64,000 bases of DNA from Trichaptum fuscoviolaceum (taxonomy: Eukaryota; Basidiomycota; Agaricomycetes; Hymenochaetales; Trichaptaceae), in assembly GCA_910574455.1 (NCBI GenBank), contig CAJSYZ010000001.1:160006-224005 (forward strand), read 5' to 3'. Numbering within the stretch: position 1 is the first letter of the stretch; each line of letters starts with the position of its first letter. Position numbers and translations under genes: made by a program. Below, one piece after another: positions 1 to 11,370 of the stretch. Under the pieces are notes generated by a model that saw nothing but the letters and a program-made list of their open reading frames with translations, ran no database searches and had not been told where the DNA came from.

Positions 1-467
1 TGGCGCCGGATCACCCTTGTTATTTCTTGCTCCGAGACGACTATGTGGATGTCTTCAAGCGATACTACGTGACATTGCGCTTCGTGCCTGGTTGCACGAG
101 TCCCAAAAGCGTCGATGGTAAGACTGCCTGGACAACGCCTCCCGATTCACCGACGAAACGTCTGAACCGAGACGTGGCGCTCACGTTCAAGACACAAGAC
201 ATGCGAACAAGGACAGAGTTCGTGCCCGTGTCAAGCCTTGAATTGTGCAGGCCGAAGGTTCAGAAAGGTGAAGTCGCGTTGGTGATAGATGGCCCAGACA
301 CGGGGACTATCGTGTTCCCAACTCGCTACGATAAATCGGAAGGGCTTGGGAAGAAGGCGATGTACTGTAAGTTGAAGGCGAACGCGAAGAAGAAGGAGGA
401 GGTCCTTTATCATACGGACATTCTAACTCGTGTTACACGCAAAGCGGACGGACCACCTGCATCATAG
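1..467 (+). CDS. 3' end of an unrecognised gene, KOW-like stretch
   Basis: The frame is open from the left window edge to a TAG at 465-467, so this is the C-terminal ~154 residues of a larger protein whose start lies outside. The visible part is basic. A stretch around VALVIDGPDTGTIV looks like a KOW motif (a small beta-barrel RNA or ribosome-binding fold found in Spt5 and ribosomal proteins), followed by a lysine-rich run and a short polar tail. I infer a KOW-domain or Spt5-like hypothetical protein of the type that is multiplied in agaricomycete genomes, but the motif alone is weak. No intron is needed in the visible part. It could equally be a relic. Confidence 0.4.
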   Translation, partial: APDHPCYFLLRDDYVDVFKRYYVTLRFVPGCTSPKSVDGKTAWTTPPDSPTKRLNRDVALTFKTQDMRTRTEFVPVSSLELCRPKVQKGEVALVIDGPDTGTIVFPTRYDKSEGLGKKAMYCKLKANAKKKEEVLYHTDILTRVTRKADGPPAS

Positions 468-787
468 AGTAATTTATTCTTATGTATTTTTGGATCAATA
501 TATACTGGCTACAATGTCAAAAGCCATTTTGTCTTCCTTCAGTCAGCGATGGCGAGAACTACTGTCTCAAGCCGTATTAAGATAAGATTCAAAACTAGCG
601 CGATGACTGACGCGTAAAGGTCACGAGACAGTCAAACAAAGGTAAATCATTGACATAAATGGAAATGCCGTTGCTAATGCCTTAAATAGGTGAGGACCCT
701 TGATAGAAGAAATTTTCATCAACTTCTTTCTTCCTCGACTAAGAAGCGTCCCCGCCTCTAACGTACAAGCGCACCGCCGATCATTCA
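468..787. other. Intergenic spacer
   Basis: About 320 bp between the end of the first gene and the ATG of the next. It is AT-rich after the stop and becomes C/T-rich just before 788, as expected for a basidiomycete promoter and 5' leader. I see no ORF or repeat that I can support. Confidence 0.4.
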
Positions 788-2490
788 ATGAGGCAGATAG
801 GTAACAGCAGCGCTCCCCCGCCCCCGACGCCTTCCCATTATGGGTCGAACGCATACGGAGCAGGCGGTCACACTCCGACGCCTCAGTGGATGCTCCCCGC
901 CCCCGCCCCCACCCCCCGTAGCGGCTCTGCAGCCTCCGACGCTAGTTTCAATAGCCAGCCTTCACAGCATCCGGGACAGGCGGCGGTCTTTTATAATGGC
1001 TCGGTTGGTTTGGTGAATGGCGGTCACATCGACCCTAACCTTCTCCCCCCACCATCAAACCAGCTCGCTGCGCAGCCTTCCCCGGATGTGTCGCATCCGC
1101 AAAAAAAGCGCAAAACGATTGTGGATGCGGTCTCCACCACAGAAGGGACAAGCACGAAGTGAGTAGTTGATCGCAAGCCATAACGTTCTTCACTGACTAT
1201 TCCCAGAAAAAAAGAGAGTGCCATTTACCGTGCAGGACGTCAAGCCGGAAGATGGGAGGAAGGAATTGTGGATTTCCTCTCAATTATAACTACGGGCAGA
1301 CTCGCAGCAGCAGAGATGGATGTACGCGACACCTCCGATGCGTAAGTTCCTTCCTAGCTTAATTAGATATACATTCATTCCATCTGCGCAGGGAGGATTT
1401 ATTGGCGGGAAAATGGAACGGACTTGTTGCAAGACATCCCTGGATAGAGGCCGAGATTGACAAAGTTGGTGAAGTCACTGCGTCAAAAGACGTAAGTACT
1501 ATAGTGTCACGAGGAGCTTCGTTATTAATTTTTGTGTTCTCAGCTCAATGGCGGGAGGGGACAAGCGCGGGCCGAGGACGCTAACCTCCTTAAGAATTTT
1601 ATCGCGAACTTTTTTGAATTTGGTACACCGAAAATACCCGCCAAAAAAGACAGGGGAATCAATAATATCAAGTGCTTGTACCAACTTGCACCGATTGGGA
1701 CTTTCGGGGGCGAAATGAGTGATGCTCAGTAAGTGTTTTAGTTTTTTTTGTACATACACATTACTAACTGCATGCAACAAGGGTACTCGCAGCCTTCAAG
1801 GCGAAGAAAAAGATACTGTTGCCTGGCGACCTCAGTCTCATGTTGTACAAAAATGAAGAATTTGACCCGCAAGACGAGTTCAAAGGGTTCCTTCAGGGTG
1901 AAATACCTATGAAAGTAAGTCTTAAAATGTATACAGTCATATCCATCTTACGAAAGGCTTCAGGTTGGTGTTACGATTTCCTACGGAAGATCAGTTGCGG
2001 AAGAGGACAAGCCTAACGACCCGGGCAATCGTCCTGCTCGTGGCATCGCCCATATCCACAAGCAGCGTGAAGTCACCCCGGAGTTCATCGCATATTGCTG
2101 TGTGCATGTATGTGAATCCACACTTTGAATTGAATGCGCAGCTGAAAGTGTCTACAGGCCCATTATGCACTTTCTTCGTTGACGACGCTCACATTCGTTT
2201 CCAAGTCGAGTTCGTTCAGCTACACCGCATATTACAATGCGATACTGGAGCTTTTTTATATACAGACGGATGCCTGGAAAGAGGAGCTTCTGACCGAGTG
2301 GAACAAGTACGTCTTTTACTTCTGGGATCAGATTACATTACTGATTATGACTCTTAGTCGTGTGTATGGGGAACAACTTGATGACTCCGGCTCTATTCTC
2401 ACTAACGAGGAGATGTTTCCTCCGGATTGTCTGGCTTACAAGATGTACCAGCGAGCTCTGGCTCGACGCGAAAGCGAAGCGCAGGAATAA
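788..2490 (+). CDS. DUF6698-like hypothetical protein, eight exons
   Basis: Exons read as 788-1158, 1207-1341, 1392-1491, 1544-1728, 1782-1914, 1964-2107, 2158-2305 and 2358-2490. Every junction is GT-AG with a 49-53 nt intron, and the frame stays open throughout, giving about 450 residues. The N-terminus (1-110) is Pro/Ser/Ala-rich and ends in a basic patch (KKRK) that could be a nuclear signal. The rest is a globular part whose C-terminal third (VTPEFIAYCCVHAHYALSS, then a YYNAILELF segment) resembles the DUF6698 family, which is abundant in mushroom genomes and has no known function. Coherent splicing argues that the gene is intact. The family assignment is from memory of its pattern and is moderate. 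Confidence 0.6.
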
Positions 2491-3040
2491 TTTGCGGGGG
2501 CGCGCTCGACAAAACGACCAATAGTAAAATTTGTTGCTTACGTGTCAATAGAACCAAATACAGAATGATTTCTAATGTGCTATTTATGGTGTGATGACGG
2601 GCTTTTCCGAGCTGTCTATATTTGAGTTACCGCTATCGTATGATCTGGTCATATGCCTCGTTACCAAAATATGACGCTGCTATACCATCTGGCACTTTGA
2701 TGCAATATGTACAGTATATTGTAATCCTACGCAATATAGCTCAAAATCATCATATGACACTGTTCTACCATATGGCATTGTCATGTAAGCTCATGAAATA
2801 TTTTGCCGTCGTACAATATGTGCGGACGGCACAATCTTGCCTCACGTTACCGTGTATTGCCATATGTTGAAACTCCGCCATATGGCGCGACCTTGCAATG
2901 ATGCCGCCATATTTCAAGCGTGGGTAAACAGGGGACGCAGCATGTTAATCTGTCCCCCAGTATGGCAGGCCATTACATTCAATATAGGCTTTACAAGGCT
3001 ACTAAAATGCCACTGCAAGTAATATGCGACTTTCGTGATG
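2491..3040. other. AT-rich spacer with many ATATG words
   Basis: No gene is supported. Between about 2620 and 2910 the words CATATG, CCATATGGC and ACAATATG recur many times in both orientations, giving the stretch a patterned look. It abuts the left breakpoint of duplication copy A at about 3041. Confidence 0.5.
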
Positions 3041-3500
3041 TCGTCCACGTACCCCATCCATTCTGCCGCACGACCACGAGCATCGACACCTTCCGATCGA
3101 TCCAATCAATATCATCGAGCGCGGTCCCGCCCGACGAGATGAGACCTGGCTCAGGCATGCGGCCGGCGATGGCCGGAAGGTGCATGTCGCTCGTCGAGCC
3201 GCCGAGGGCGTGCACGACAATGAAGGCGTTTTCGAACGACTGGTGCATGTGATAAAATTGGGTGAGAAGCAAGCATGCATGCTGCGGGGAGGAAACGGCA
3301 ATGCAAGGGATGATCGAATAGACTTGATCGATGGCGCGCTGTGGGCGTGCGGCTCCGAGGGCCCCATACCGGCGCATCGATGAGGTACGCAATAATCGTC
3401 TCGAACGCGCGCAGCCACGAGATGCGTTGTCTCTGAAATGAGAAATCGGTTTCAGGCATGGCTTGGTCGGACTGAGTGTATGAGTTAGCTTCAATGGCGA
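3041..3500 (-). pseudogene. Dihydroxy-acid dehydratase (IlvD/Edd family) relic, copy A left
   Basis: Minus-strand translation contains QSFENAFIVVHALGGSTSD followed by MHLPAIAGRMPEPG and then ALDDIDWIDRKVSMLVV. This is the order of the IlvD/Edd dehydratase core, in which the GGSTN loop is followed by a hydrophobic helix and an LTLDDFDRI-like segment. These enzymes carry an Fe-S cluster and dehydrate dihydroxy acids (Ilv3 in branched-chain amino-acid synthesis) or sugar acids. Only a short central piece survives and the frame changes upstream of it. The relic is cut at the duplication breakpoint at about 3041, whereas the copy at 47840-48475 extends further. Whether it derives from ILV3 itself or from a sugar-acid dehydratase paralogue cannot be told. 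Confidence 0.7.
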
Positions 3501-3550
3501 GTCTCATCACTGAATGGCACTCACGCGGGGAAGTAGTTCACCCTTTATCC

Positions 3551-4222
3551 TCATGCATCATATCCACTCATCACACCAACCAATCGCTGTAGAACCATGG
3601 CCCGTGCGACGTTCGGAATCTTCATCTGATCATCGAGAAGTACCATAAGGCCGAGCGGCGAGCACATGCGGTAAAGGGCTGGTGAGGATGTCATCATAAG
3701 AGATTGCCCATCAGCTTCCTTTTCACCCTCAAATATTGGACGGAGATAGCTTACAGTCGTCCATGTTGGCAATGTCTGGCTCCTACACAAGGTCGAGGTA
3801 CACCGTTGTGGCCACAGCTTGTGGCAACGTCTTCGATGCGAAGGTGGTGTCAACCAAACTTGATCGAAAAGTGAATGCTGGTCTGCGAACTTCAACTTCA
3901 AATTCTCGACGCAGGGCAGAACCTGTTGGAAGGTGAATTAGTATAAGTGAAGATGAGTCAGACGATTGTAGACGCACCTTGCCACCCAAAAGTTAGTTAA
4001 ATTCAGCTTCACGAACCGCAAGCAAAGTTTGTTTCCAAACACAACAGCGACATGCTGAGCTCTCGTCTGACTTCTCCGACGACTACGCCGTTTGAAAACG
4101 CTCAACTTGTCGACGATGATCGTCTTCGCGAATCGAGCAATGAAAAGACTGCATCCATCAACCTTGGGCACAATTCGGTGCACTGCTTCGCCTCCATCCC
4201 ACCATGCATCTCCCATCGCCAC
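3551..4222 (-). pseudogene. Unrecognised minus-strand coding relic, copy A
   Basis: Two minus-strand open stretches (4222-3938 and 3901-3551) have coding-like composition, for example GLMVLLDDQMKIPNVARAM near the C-terminal end. They are repeated almost unchanged at 48526-49182. A spacer with intron-like ends could join them, but I cannot build one clean frame and do not recognise the family. The upstream piece differs between copies by small indels (the N-terminal residues of the open frames diverge at about 4150-4222), which suggests a decaying gene. It lies next to the dehydratase relic on the same strand. Confidence 0.3.
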
Positions 4223-5037
4223 CTCCGAGCTCGTTGGGCTGGTGTAGCGGTCGATCTATTCAGGATCGAGGACAGCTTGCCAATGGTAAGCAGAAGGCCG
4301 CGCGGGCGTCTCTCGCGAATGAGGCATCAGTGTTGTGACGTGAGGATGAGAGTGCAACGATTTCTTGCCAAGTGGCAGATGTTTTAAGAACGGCTTGAGA
4401 ATTGGTGAGTGAAGTAGACGGTGAACGTTGAAGATCAGGAAGGCGAGCAAAGCTGTGTTATAACTAAAGACGACATCAAGTCAGCGGTTGGTAGATGTAA
4501 ACCCGCGATGAAGTTTTTGATTACCCTTCTCCACTTGGCTTGCAGTTTTTCAACGACGTACGCCAACATTGTCCACGTCTTCGAAGGTTCTCTCTCCAAA
4601 GACTAGAACATGGATGGAGATGCAACTGGCGAATGCAATTTCGGACACAGGATTACCTTGTGCTCGGTCTTCGAGTGCGTGTAGATTGCAGATTGCAGGC
4701 GGGGAGATGGAAGTGTAGAATGAAGACAACTTTCAAGCTAGCGAGTTGATTGGCGCGAAGGCAGTGCTGCCAGGCTGTACAAACAGTTGCCTGACACTGC
4801 CCCGGGTACTTCACGACCCACAGTGGTCTCGCTCTCGGGCTTCCCCAAGGTTCCAGCGCAGATTGCAGCGCACATCCAACCAGTATCGCTCTATTTAGGT
4901 CGCCTATATAATTTGAACGTAGGACGAAGTGGTATCACACGCCCGATCACCCACTGGCAGCTAATAGTTCAAGTTGGCACTTTCGAGCAACCCGAACACC
5001 TTATCCAAATCACCCTTCTTGGCTAGGAGACGACAAT
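4223..5037. other. Spacer upstream of the duplicated hypothetical gene, copy A
   Basis: About 815 bp, nearly identical to 49183-50012. Short ORFs on both strands are present, but none has family resemblance or consistent splicing. The last 150 bp before the ATG at 5038 are the likely promoter region of the gene that follows. Confidence 0.4.
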
Positions 5038-7858
5038 ATGATGACCAGAATCCGAGATAATTCCAACCAGAAACGGGACCGCGCGGTGGCAGGGAGACGC
5101 TGGTTTCTAAACGTCACTCCCGACTCCCAGGCAGAGATGCTCAGACGTATCTGCTTCCTTCTCGAACTTATACAGCATGCTGGCGAATCTAAACACATCG
5201 ACGACATTTCAACATCCCTCTGTTTCCAAGAACTCGTATATGGACCATTTTCATTAGATCATAAGCATTCCAATCCGAACTGGCACGAGCTTGCATGGGA
5301 GAAATTCCAAAACGAGATGGAACGACAATTTGGACGCTTTGTCAATGACTCAACATCGACGCTTGCAACGACCGATGACAGCCCTGGTACGGGACACAGC
5401 ATAGACAAATATGTCTTCCAACCCATGGGACGATCAATCGAACGACTTTTACTCGCTATGGAACTCAGGTATTTTCGGCCTCCGGAAAGGAGCGCACGGC
5501 AAATCATTGAATTCCTTGAAGCTTCCCCATTTTCTGGACGTCATATCCCGGATGATGAGATATGCGAGCATTCCTTCAATGCTGAATCCCTTTTTGTGGA
5601 TGAGGATGAGGCGGAAAAGGATGCTGAGGACCGCATGTCCTTATTCCTGGAAATCAGTCGGACGGAAGAGATTGTAAAGGCATTTCAAAGGCTATTGATA
5701 CAAGCAAGGTAATATAGCTCAATGGACTGAATGATCTTGTTACTGACGACTGGAGGCTTTAGTTCAAAGCAACGAAGTATGCGTGTTGAGGCACAAAAAC
5801 TGATATGGTCCCTCTTCAGATACAGGAATGTGGTCTTCCTGTTGAACGCTATGATAGATCTCCGGGATCTGGTATGGGATGGATATTCAACTTTTCAGCA
5901 CTGTTCGCCATTAGACCTTGATTTTCAAACTCACTTCTCCTTTCGGTGGGATATGGAATCATACTCAGATGGTGCCTTAGTGAGGATGTTTGACGCCAAA
6001 GCAGAAAATGAATTATTGCATCTTTCAATCAGAGATATTTTAGAGACTTGTGCTCGGTGAGTTCAAATTCACGCATTACAATGACATTAACTCTAACCTT
6101 CTCTCACTTGTCGTATGAAGGGAAAATAGAGGATTCTCGTCACTTCCAATTTGCCTTGTCTTTGAAAAGCTCAAGGTTCTCGTGCGCTACACATATAACA
6201 ATATGTGCACCGAGGAAACAGCGGAAGAGCTATATCTGACTCTCATTGCAATTCAAGGATATTCTACTAAGTATCCGTATGCCTCAAGCATGCTAGAGCG
6301 ACTCCGTCTCTATTATTTTAATTCTCCCAAGATCCCTTCAAGGAGAGGAGGAAGGTGGGAGTGCTTCATTGACATTCAAGTGCTACTATTTACGGGATAT
6401 ATAATAAATTAGGTCTGAATCAAAGATTAAGACGGCTGAGTTGTTGTGTCATTTCTTCATTAGGTCAGTGTTGCGATGGGTATGGCTCGGACATGTTCTC
6501 ATGGCATTCCACTGATAGTAAGCCTTTTTAGCTTGTTGAGCAGCGAATTAAGGATTAAACACCGCGCAGTACCCTCACTCGAGGAATGCTGTCTATATCT
6601 AAACGATGTCGACAATGATTGGTATTGGGATCACGATGAGAGTAACCCGATGAACGAACTGGAGGCCAGGGCATCCGAAGACTATTTGCACAAGATCAAC
6701 GAGGCGCTGGTGCGACGTGGTCCCGTAACTTTTGAAATATTCAAAGACATGGTATCTGGGCCGCTCAAATGGGAGAGATATTGCAAACCAGTACGCAGGC
6801 GGAAAGCCGGGAATCAAGCTCGGGTGCGATCTACCTGGGACTACAGTCTCTATCTCTGTGAAAATATATTTCCAAATCCGTCCTTACTCTTCTGTCACTT
6901 CATACCCTTTTCTCGGGATTCTGAAAGTTACTGGGACTTCATCGACTGCAGGGACTACATCAACGTCAAAAGTCCAGATTCAGTTTTTGAACTTGAGAAG
7001 ACTATGTATTGGTTTAAAATTCGGACTTGGTTGGCTGCGCTGAACCGCAATTCTATAACGCTACCCGGAGATAGGCCAGGTACAGATTTATACAAGATCT
7101 TGGAATGGTGGCGAAATTTTGTTCCTAATCCTCTACCCGATCCACCACCTGCGCATGACCTACTGCAATGCGTGACCTCGCCATTTCGTTTGCATAGCGA
7201 AATAAAATCATCTCGACTGTCGCCCACAATCAAGGAGCCTCACACACTGGTAGCAGATGGCATTCCACAGGTGGGACCTGCACGCAAGCCTGCGCCTACT
7301 CCTCCTTGCGAATACAGAACCTATGAGCGGCCGTTGGATGATTACATTTACGGGATGGATGCCACACCGCAGCCTTGGATCGAGGGTTCCTCATATGAAT
7401 GTTGGGATGGGGTCAATCCTGCGCACCTAAAGCTCGAATTCACGGAATCCCCAGTATCGGCTGCACCTGCAGGTCAACTGCTGTCAGTCGCATCAACAGA
7501 AGTTGGACCTGCCGCCAAGAACTGTGCCAATGTGGAGGAGGATGATATCATTGAAACAGTCTCGGACAGACGTTTTGGTCGCGCGGCTATGGCAACGGAA
7601 AGTCGTGTCTCGAGATCCTTCTCTTCAGATACCGACAAAGATCACACACCGGAGGAGGTCAGATCGCTTCAGTCAGCAAGGAAAAGCCAGAATGTGGCGG
7701 ATGACTTCGAATTCGGGCCAGCAAGCGACACAGATTCGATGACGACCAAAGTCGTAAATGGCCCTCCCGATTCATCCTATGACGACGATATTTCGACAGA
7801 TGAGGACTTTTGGTCAGCCAAAAGCACTGCGGAGCTTTCATTGGCTTCACTTGATTAG
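5038..7858 (+). CDS. Unrecognised multi-exon protein, duplicated gene copy A
   Basis: Exon 1 5038-5708, intron 5709-5762, exon 2 5763-6056, intron 6057-6120, exon 3 from 6121, then a final long exon from about 6464 to the TAG at 7858. The first three junctions are good GT-AG and in frame. The exon 3 donor is uncertain, because exon 3 itself reaches a stop at 6412 unless a donor near 6379 is used. The predicted protein is about 850-870 residues: a helical, charged N-terminal two-thirds with an MTRIRDNSNQKRDR start, and a Ser/Asp/Glu-rich, probably disordered C-terminus (from about 7450) ending STAELSLASLD. I see no catalytic motif, signal peptide or clear membrane segment and do not recognise the family. 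It is open in both segment copies, unlike its pseudogene neighbours, so it may be under selection. Confidence 0.6.
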
Positions 7859-7861
7859 CCA

Positions 7862-8277
7862 CGGTACGTCGACAACAAACTTTGCGATGCAGAAAGTGCC
7901 CACGCTAACGGACCCTCGTTGTTTCAGGCTCGACAGACGTCTCTTGTACCGGACTTGCCGACGGTTTTATCTCAATTTTTGACCCCTTTCTTTTGTAATT
8001 TCTGTCGTATTCCTTACCGTTTCTCTTCCCTAAACTGTCTTCTCCAATTCTTAAAATGCTCTCCTGGTATCTGCAACAACAAATAAGACTTGTATATTGC
8101 CACTCTTACATACACAGACAGTTGGTGTGCGATTTACATGTACTTATGACAAGTTGTTAACGCGGACTCGACCCGAAAGCAAATGTCACCCTTGCTACAC
8201 AATTTCCATTCTGCGCACGATACGATCTGCTCGAAAGGGTATCAACAGTATACCTACTTGTCATGCACAGGATAGAC
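7862..8277. other. 3' flank of duplicated gene, up to the retroelement insertion
   Basis: A T-rich stretch consistent with a 3' untranslated region follows the TAG. The sequence matches 52789-53199 of copy B with small changes, including a short deletion in B near 53060. No gene is seen. It ends at the insertion point of the DIRS/Ngaro-like element. Confidence 0.5.
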
Positions 8278-8293
8278 GTACCGAGAGGTGGAG
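8278..8293 (+). repeat. 16 bp direct repeat, left flank of retroelement
   Basis: GTACCGAGAGGTGGAG occurs here and at 13423-13438, bracketing the 5.1 kb insertion. Copy B has a single related copy (ACCGAGAGGTGG at 53200-53211), so this is the duplicated or recombined target. Confidence 0.85.
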
Positions 8294-8429
8294 TCGTCCG
8301 GCCACTCGTGGCAGGGTATATGCTATGGCACACGTATGTCTCGCATCTTCCATGCTTGTATATGTACATAAGTCTATACATGGCTCTAATCGATAGATGT
8401 AAACCATTCGCCTTGCGACCTTGTTTGAC

Positions 8430-9659
8430 TCAAATGGGAACAACCACCGCGCCGTCTTTCGGCGGCGCTGTCGAAGGTGAGTCGACGTCCGGGGTGGCTA
8501 ACCCAGATGGCGAAAGGCCACAGCCAGGTCTCGGACGTGGCTCACCCAGCCGGCCTGAGGCCCTTTGAGTCGATACCCGAGTAGTCTTCTTGGGTATTAC
8601 GGTCTCCAGGTTACGCCAATAGCGAAGAAAAAAGTCGGAAGACCATCGACCTGACTTCTTTATGACGTCGGGATCGACACCGCATAGCAATAAATGGGAA
8701 GTACCCCCAATGCGAAAGGAGTGGCCGGTAGTTTGAGTAAGGCCGCAAGAAGCCCAAATGTCGTTGCAGCGTTTGAGGAATTGACTCTTGACGAGGACAG
8801 AAGTACCGTAGTCATCTCGGAAAGAAAACAGGAGGGAGGTAGGCGCAACGGAGTTCCTCTTGAGGTGTTGTCGAAGAGAGCTGACGGGATTGACGGGTTC
8901 GTCCTGAACGGAGAGGAAGATTTGTTCTCCTTCCCACTTCTTAACTTTGGTCCAAGGTAGTGAAACGACCAAGGAACCAAGGTCTGCGAGCGAGATGGAA
9001 TTGGGGCAGGGAAAGGGGGGCAAATCATGATCATATTGATCAGAGGACGGTAGAAGCTCGCCGAGTCGTGCTAGGCCCCAGAAAGCGGTAGTAGCGCATG
9101 CGAGGACGCAACAGTCGAACGGATCCTCGACCTTGAGGGAAGAGCATAGAGCCTGGAGCATTTCCAAGGACACAGGGGGACGAGGGGGCAACTTGTTTGC
9201 GAGGGGATGCGAGGCCTTAGATATAAGATTGAGGCGGTCCGAACACGAGAAAGCGAAGCCGTTCAAGATATGCCAAGCGCGAATTCCAGACAGATAGTTC
9301 CGAATTGTGCTGGAGGAGAGGGAGGCCTTCTGAGATGCAATGAAAGCAGTAATTAGATAGTCCGAAGCGGGGAATATTTGGGCGGGGGGAATTTCGTGTG
9401 ATGCGCAGAAAGCGAGAAACGTGCGTATGGCGGAGGCGTAGTTTCTAATAGTGCCATCAGACCAGGCATTCCTAAGCGCGGTTTCGATGGATTCGTGGAA
9501 GCAAGCCGGCCAGACGTCGGATTGCTCGATGGGCATCGGAGGAGGTGGGAGGAGGGGCTTAGTATATGGCATTGGTTGTAATCGGACTTTGCGAGACGAA
9601 CGCATGTGTTCGCGGAGAGTAGAGCACGCGACGGCTGTAAGCCTGTCCTGGAGAGACAT
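8430..9659 (-). CDS. Tyrosine recombinase of DIRS/Ngaro element
   Basis: A 409-residue open frame with the hallmarks of the lambda-integrase/tyrosine-recombinase catalytic domain. A box I arginine lies in LARLGELLP, an HxxR box in HSFRIGGTSHL, a Trp/His position in GRWSSDF, and the nucleophilic tyrosine in FLRYWR near the C-terminal third. The N-terminal half (about residues 50-150) has the helical SAM-like core-binding character, including a segment similar to RNYLSGIRAWHILNG. In DIRS and Ngaro retroelements this enzyme inserts a circular DNA intermediate by strand exchange instead of DDE integration. The start is uncertain (9659 or slightly upstream). The C-terminal ~40 residues after the Tyr are Pro/Ser-rich and may be non-conserved. 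No inactivating change is seen. Confidence 0.85.
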   Translation of the reverse strand: MSLQDRLTAVACSTLREHMRSSRKVRLQPMPYTKPLLPPPPMPIEQSDVWPACFHESIETALRNAWSDGTIRNYASAIRTFLAFCASHEIPPAQIFPASDYLITAFIASQKASLSSSTIRNYLSGIRAWHILNGFAFSCSDRLNLISKASHPLANKLPPRPPVSLEMLQALCSSLKVEDPFDCCVLACATTAFWGLARLGELLPSSDQYDHDLPPFPCPNSISLADLGSLVVSLPWTKVKKWEGEQIFLSVQDEPVNPVSSLRQHLKRNSVAPTSLLFSFRDDYGTSVLVKSQFLKRCNDIWASCGLTQTTGHSFRIGGTSHLLLCGVDPDVIKKSGRWSSDFFLRYWRNLETVIPKKTTRVSTQRASGRLGEPRPRPGCGLSPSGLATPDVDSPSTAPPKDGAVVVPI

Positions 9660-9741
9660 GATGGTGGGGATGAAGAGCGAAGCAAGAGGAGAAGGAAGAC
9701 GCTGAGTTATAAGATGGCTGACTGAAACATTGTATTGCAGA

Positions 9742-11370
9742 CTAACTACGTGACAGGTATGGAACGAGGTCTGGGGCCAATTTTAAATTCATGCGCAAGC
9801 GGCTGGCAAGGGAAGGTAAAATGCCACGCGATACGGGATCGGCAGGATTAAGTTTGCTGTGAATGTATTCGGTGGAAATGAAGGATTAATGGTTAAGCAG
9901 AGTAGCTGATAAGCGAGAAAGAGAAGAATTTTGCGAAGCTCCTCGTGAGTAAGAGGAATCGATCGCTCCAATGACACCCTGATTGTCCGAATGAATTAAA
10001 AAATGAGATTTGCGAGGGTGAACGGAACATAAAAGGGAGACAGCGAGTTCAACAGCGACCATCTCTGCCCATCCGATTGAGCGAGTGGAAGAGAAAGAAT
10101 TCGGAAGGAAATGCCAAGCGGCCCATTTGTTATTGATAAGAATGCCGATCCCCCATGAAGTAGAAGCATCGACATAAATCTTTAAAGGCAAAACAGGGGG
10201 CGGAGTGACGACTGAACAGCCGACGAAGGACTGAGACAGTGTGTCAGACCACCAGCGAATGTCATCTTGTAATGAAGGCGGAACAGCAAATGATAAGAAA
10301 GGGGAGGAATTGGGGGGAAAGCGAGCTACAAAGGTTCGAAGATGAAATAACCTAGTCTTCGCGGAACGAAGAACTAAGCAACAATGATTAAGAGAACCTA
10401 ATAAAGCTTGTGAGGAACGAAGATTCTGCTTCGAGTTGGAAAGGAAGGGGATACATCTATTTGAAAATTTTAATTTCTTGGAGTCGGGAATTTGGACCGT
10501 CCGAGCGGGAATATCCCATAGGAATCCTAAGTAAGTGAAGCGAGGGGAGAAATCATGAAATTTGGGGAGGGACCAAGGAATTCCAAGTCTGGAAGGGCAG
10601 TCGAATATAAGGGATGAGGAATAAGAATAAGAATAGGATTTGGAGGAATTGAGTGGATAACAAAAGAAAATAATGTCGTCGACCCATTTGAGCACTTGTT
10701 GCGCGCCATAGGCCTTGATGATTGCGACGAAGGCGTCAGCGACGCGACCAAAGAGACCAGCGGAGCTTGCAGAGCCGAAGGCGACACAGTGGTCGATGTA
10801 CACCATGCCATTCCATGAGACGCAGAAATGCGGTTGTTCCGCTGGAAGGACGGGAATGTTCCTATATGCGCTATCCACGTCGAAGACGGCCACCTGAGTA
10901 CCTGCGGGTGCTTTGGCTACAAGGAAGTAGCATTGAGCAAACGTACCCCACTCGCAGGGAAAGTCTGCGGAGTCGATCTCGGAATTGACAGAAGAGAAAT
11001 TCGTGTCGTTGCGGGGGAACGAGAGGTCTTGAATGACCCTGAACTTAGAAGAATTAGGCTTTGGGACGACGCCGAAGGGCGCGGTACAAAAAGGTCCTAT
11101 TAAGTCGTTTAGATGAGCTGTAGAGAAGGGACCGGAATAACGTCCAAGTTGAAGTTCGTTGGCGATGTGTTCATTAATGATATCTGGCTGCAGTATTGCT
11201 GAGGAATGATTGCTGGGAATGTAGTTGATAAGGATAGTTGAAGAAACACCAGTTTTGAAGCCATGCTGAATACTGTGAGGAACGTCTTCGAAAAGCGAGA
11301 GGAGAGAGCACTCTTTCAGAGCTCCGTACCATTCTGCGTGATGCAGAGGGGTAACGACCTTAAGCGGAGC
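9742..11370 (-). pseudogene. Reverse transcriptase-RNase H of DIRS/Ngaro element, premature stop
   Basis: The open frame extends from 11811 to 9886. The stretch overlapping gag (11370-11811) has no RT similarity, so the enzyme probably begins near 11370, with a frame change relative to gag. RT motifs in order are GVVPKPNSSKFRVIQDLS, VFDVDSAYRNIPV (catalytic Asp), AFGSASSAGLFGRVADAF, and LKWVDDIIFF (the VDD active-site box). RNase H follows with IYVDASTSWGIGI, a Glu in IGWAEMVAVELAV, and HSDNQGVIGA. After the in-frame TAA at 9886-9888 the same frame goes on with STEYIHSKLNPADPVSRG, the usual end of DIRS-type RNase H, and stops at 9742. The TAA is therefore premature. The catalytic residues themselves are intact. 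Confidence 0.85.
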
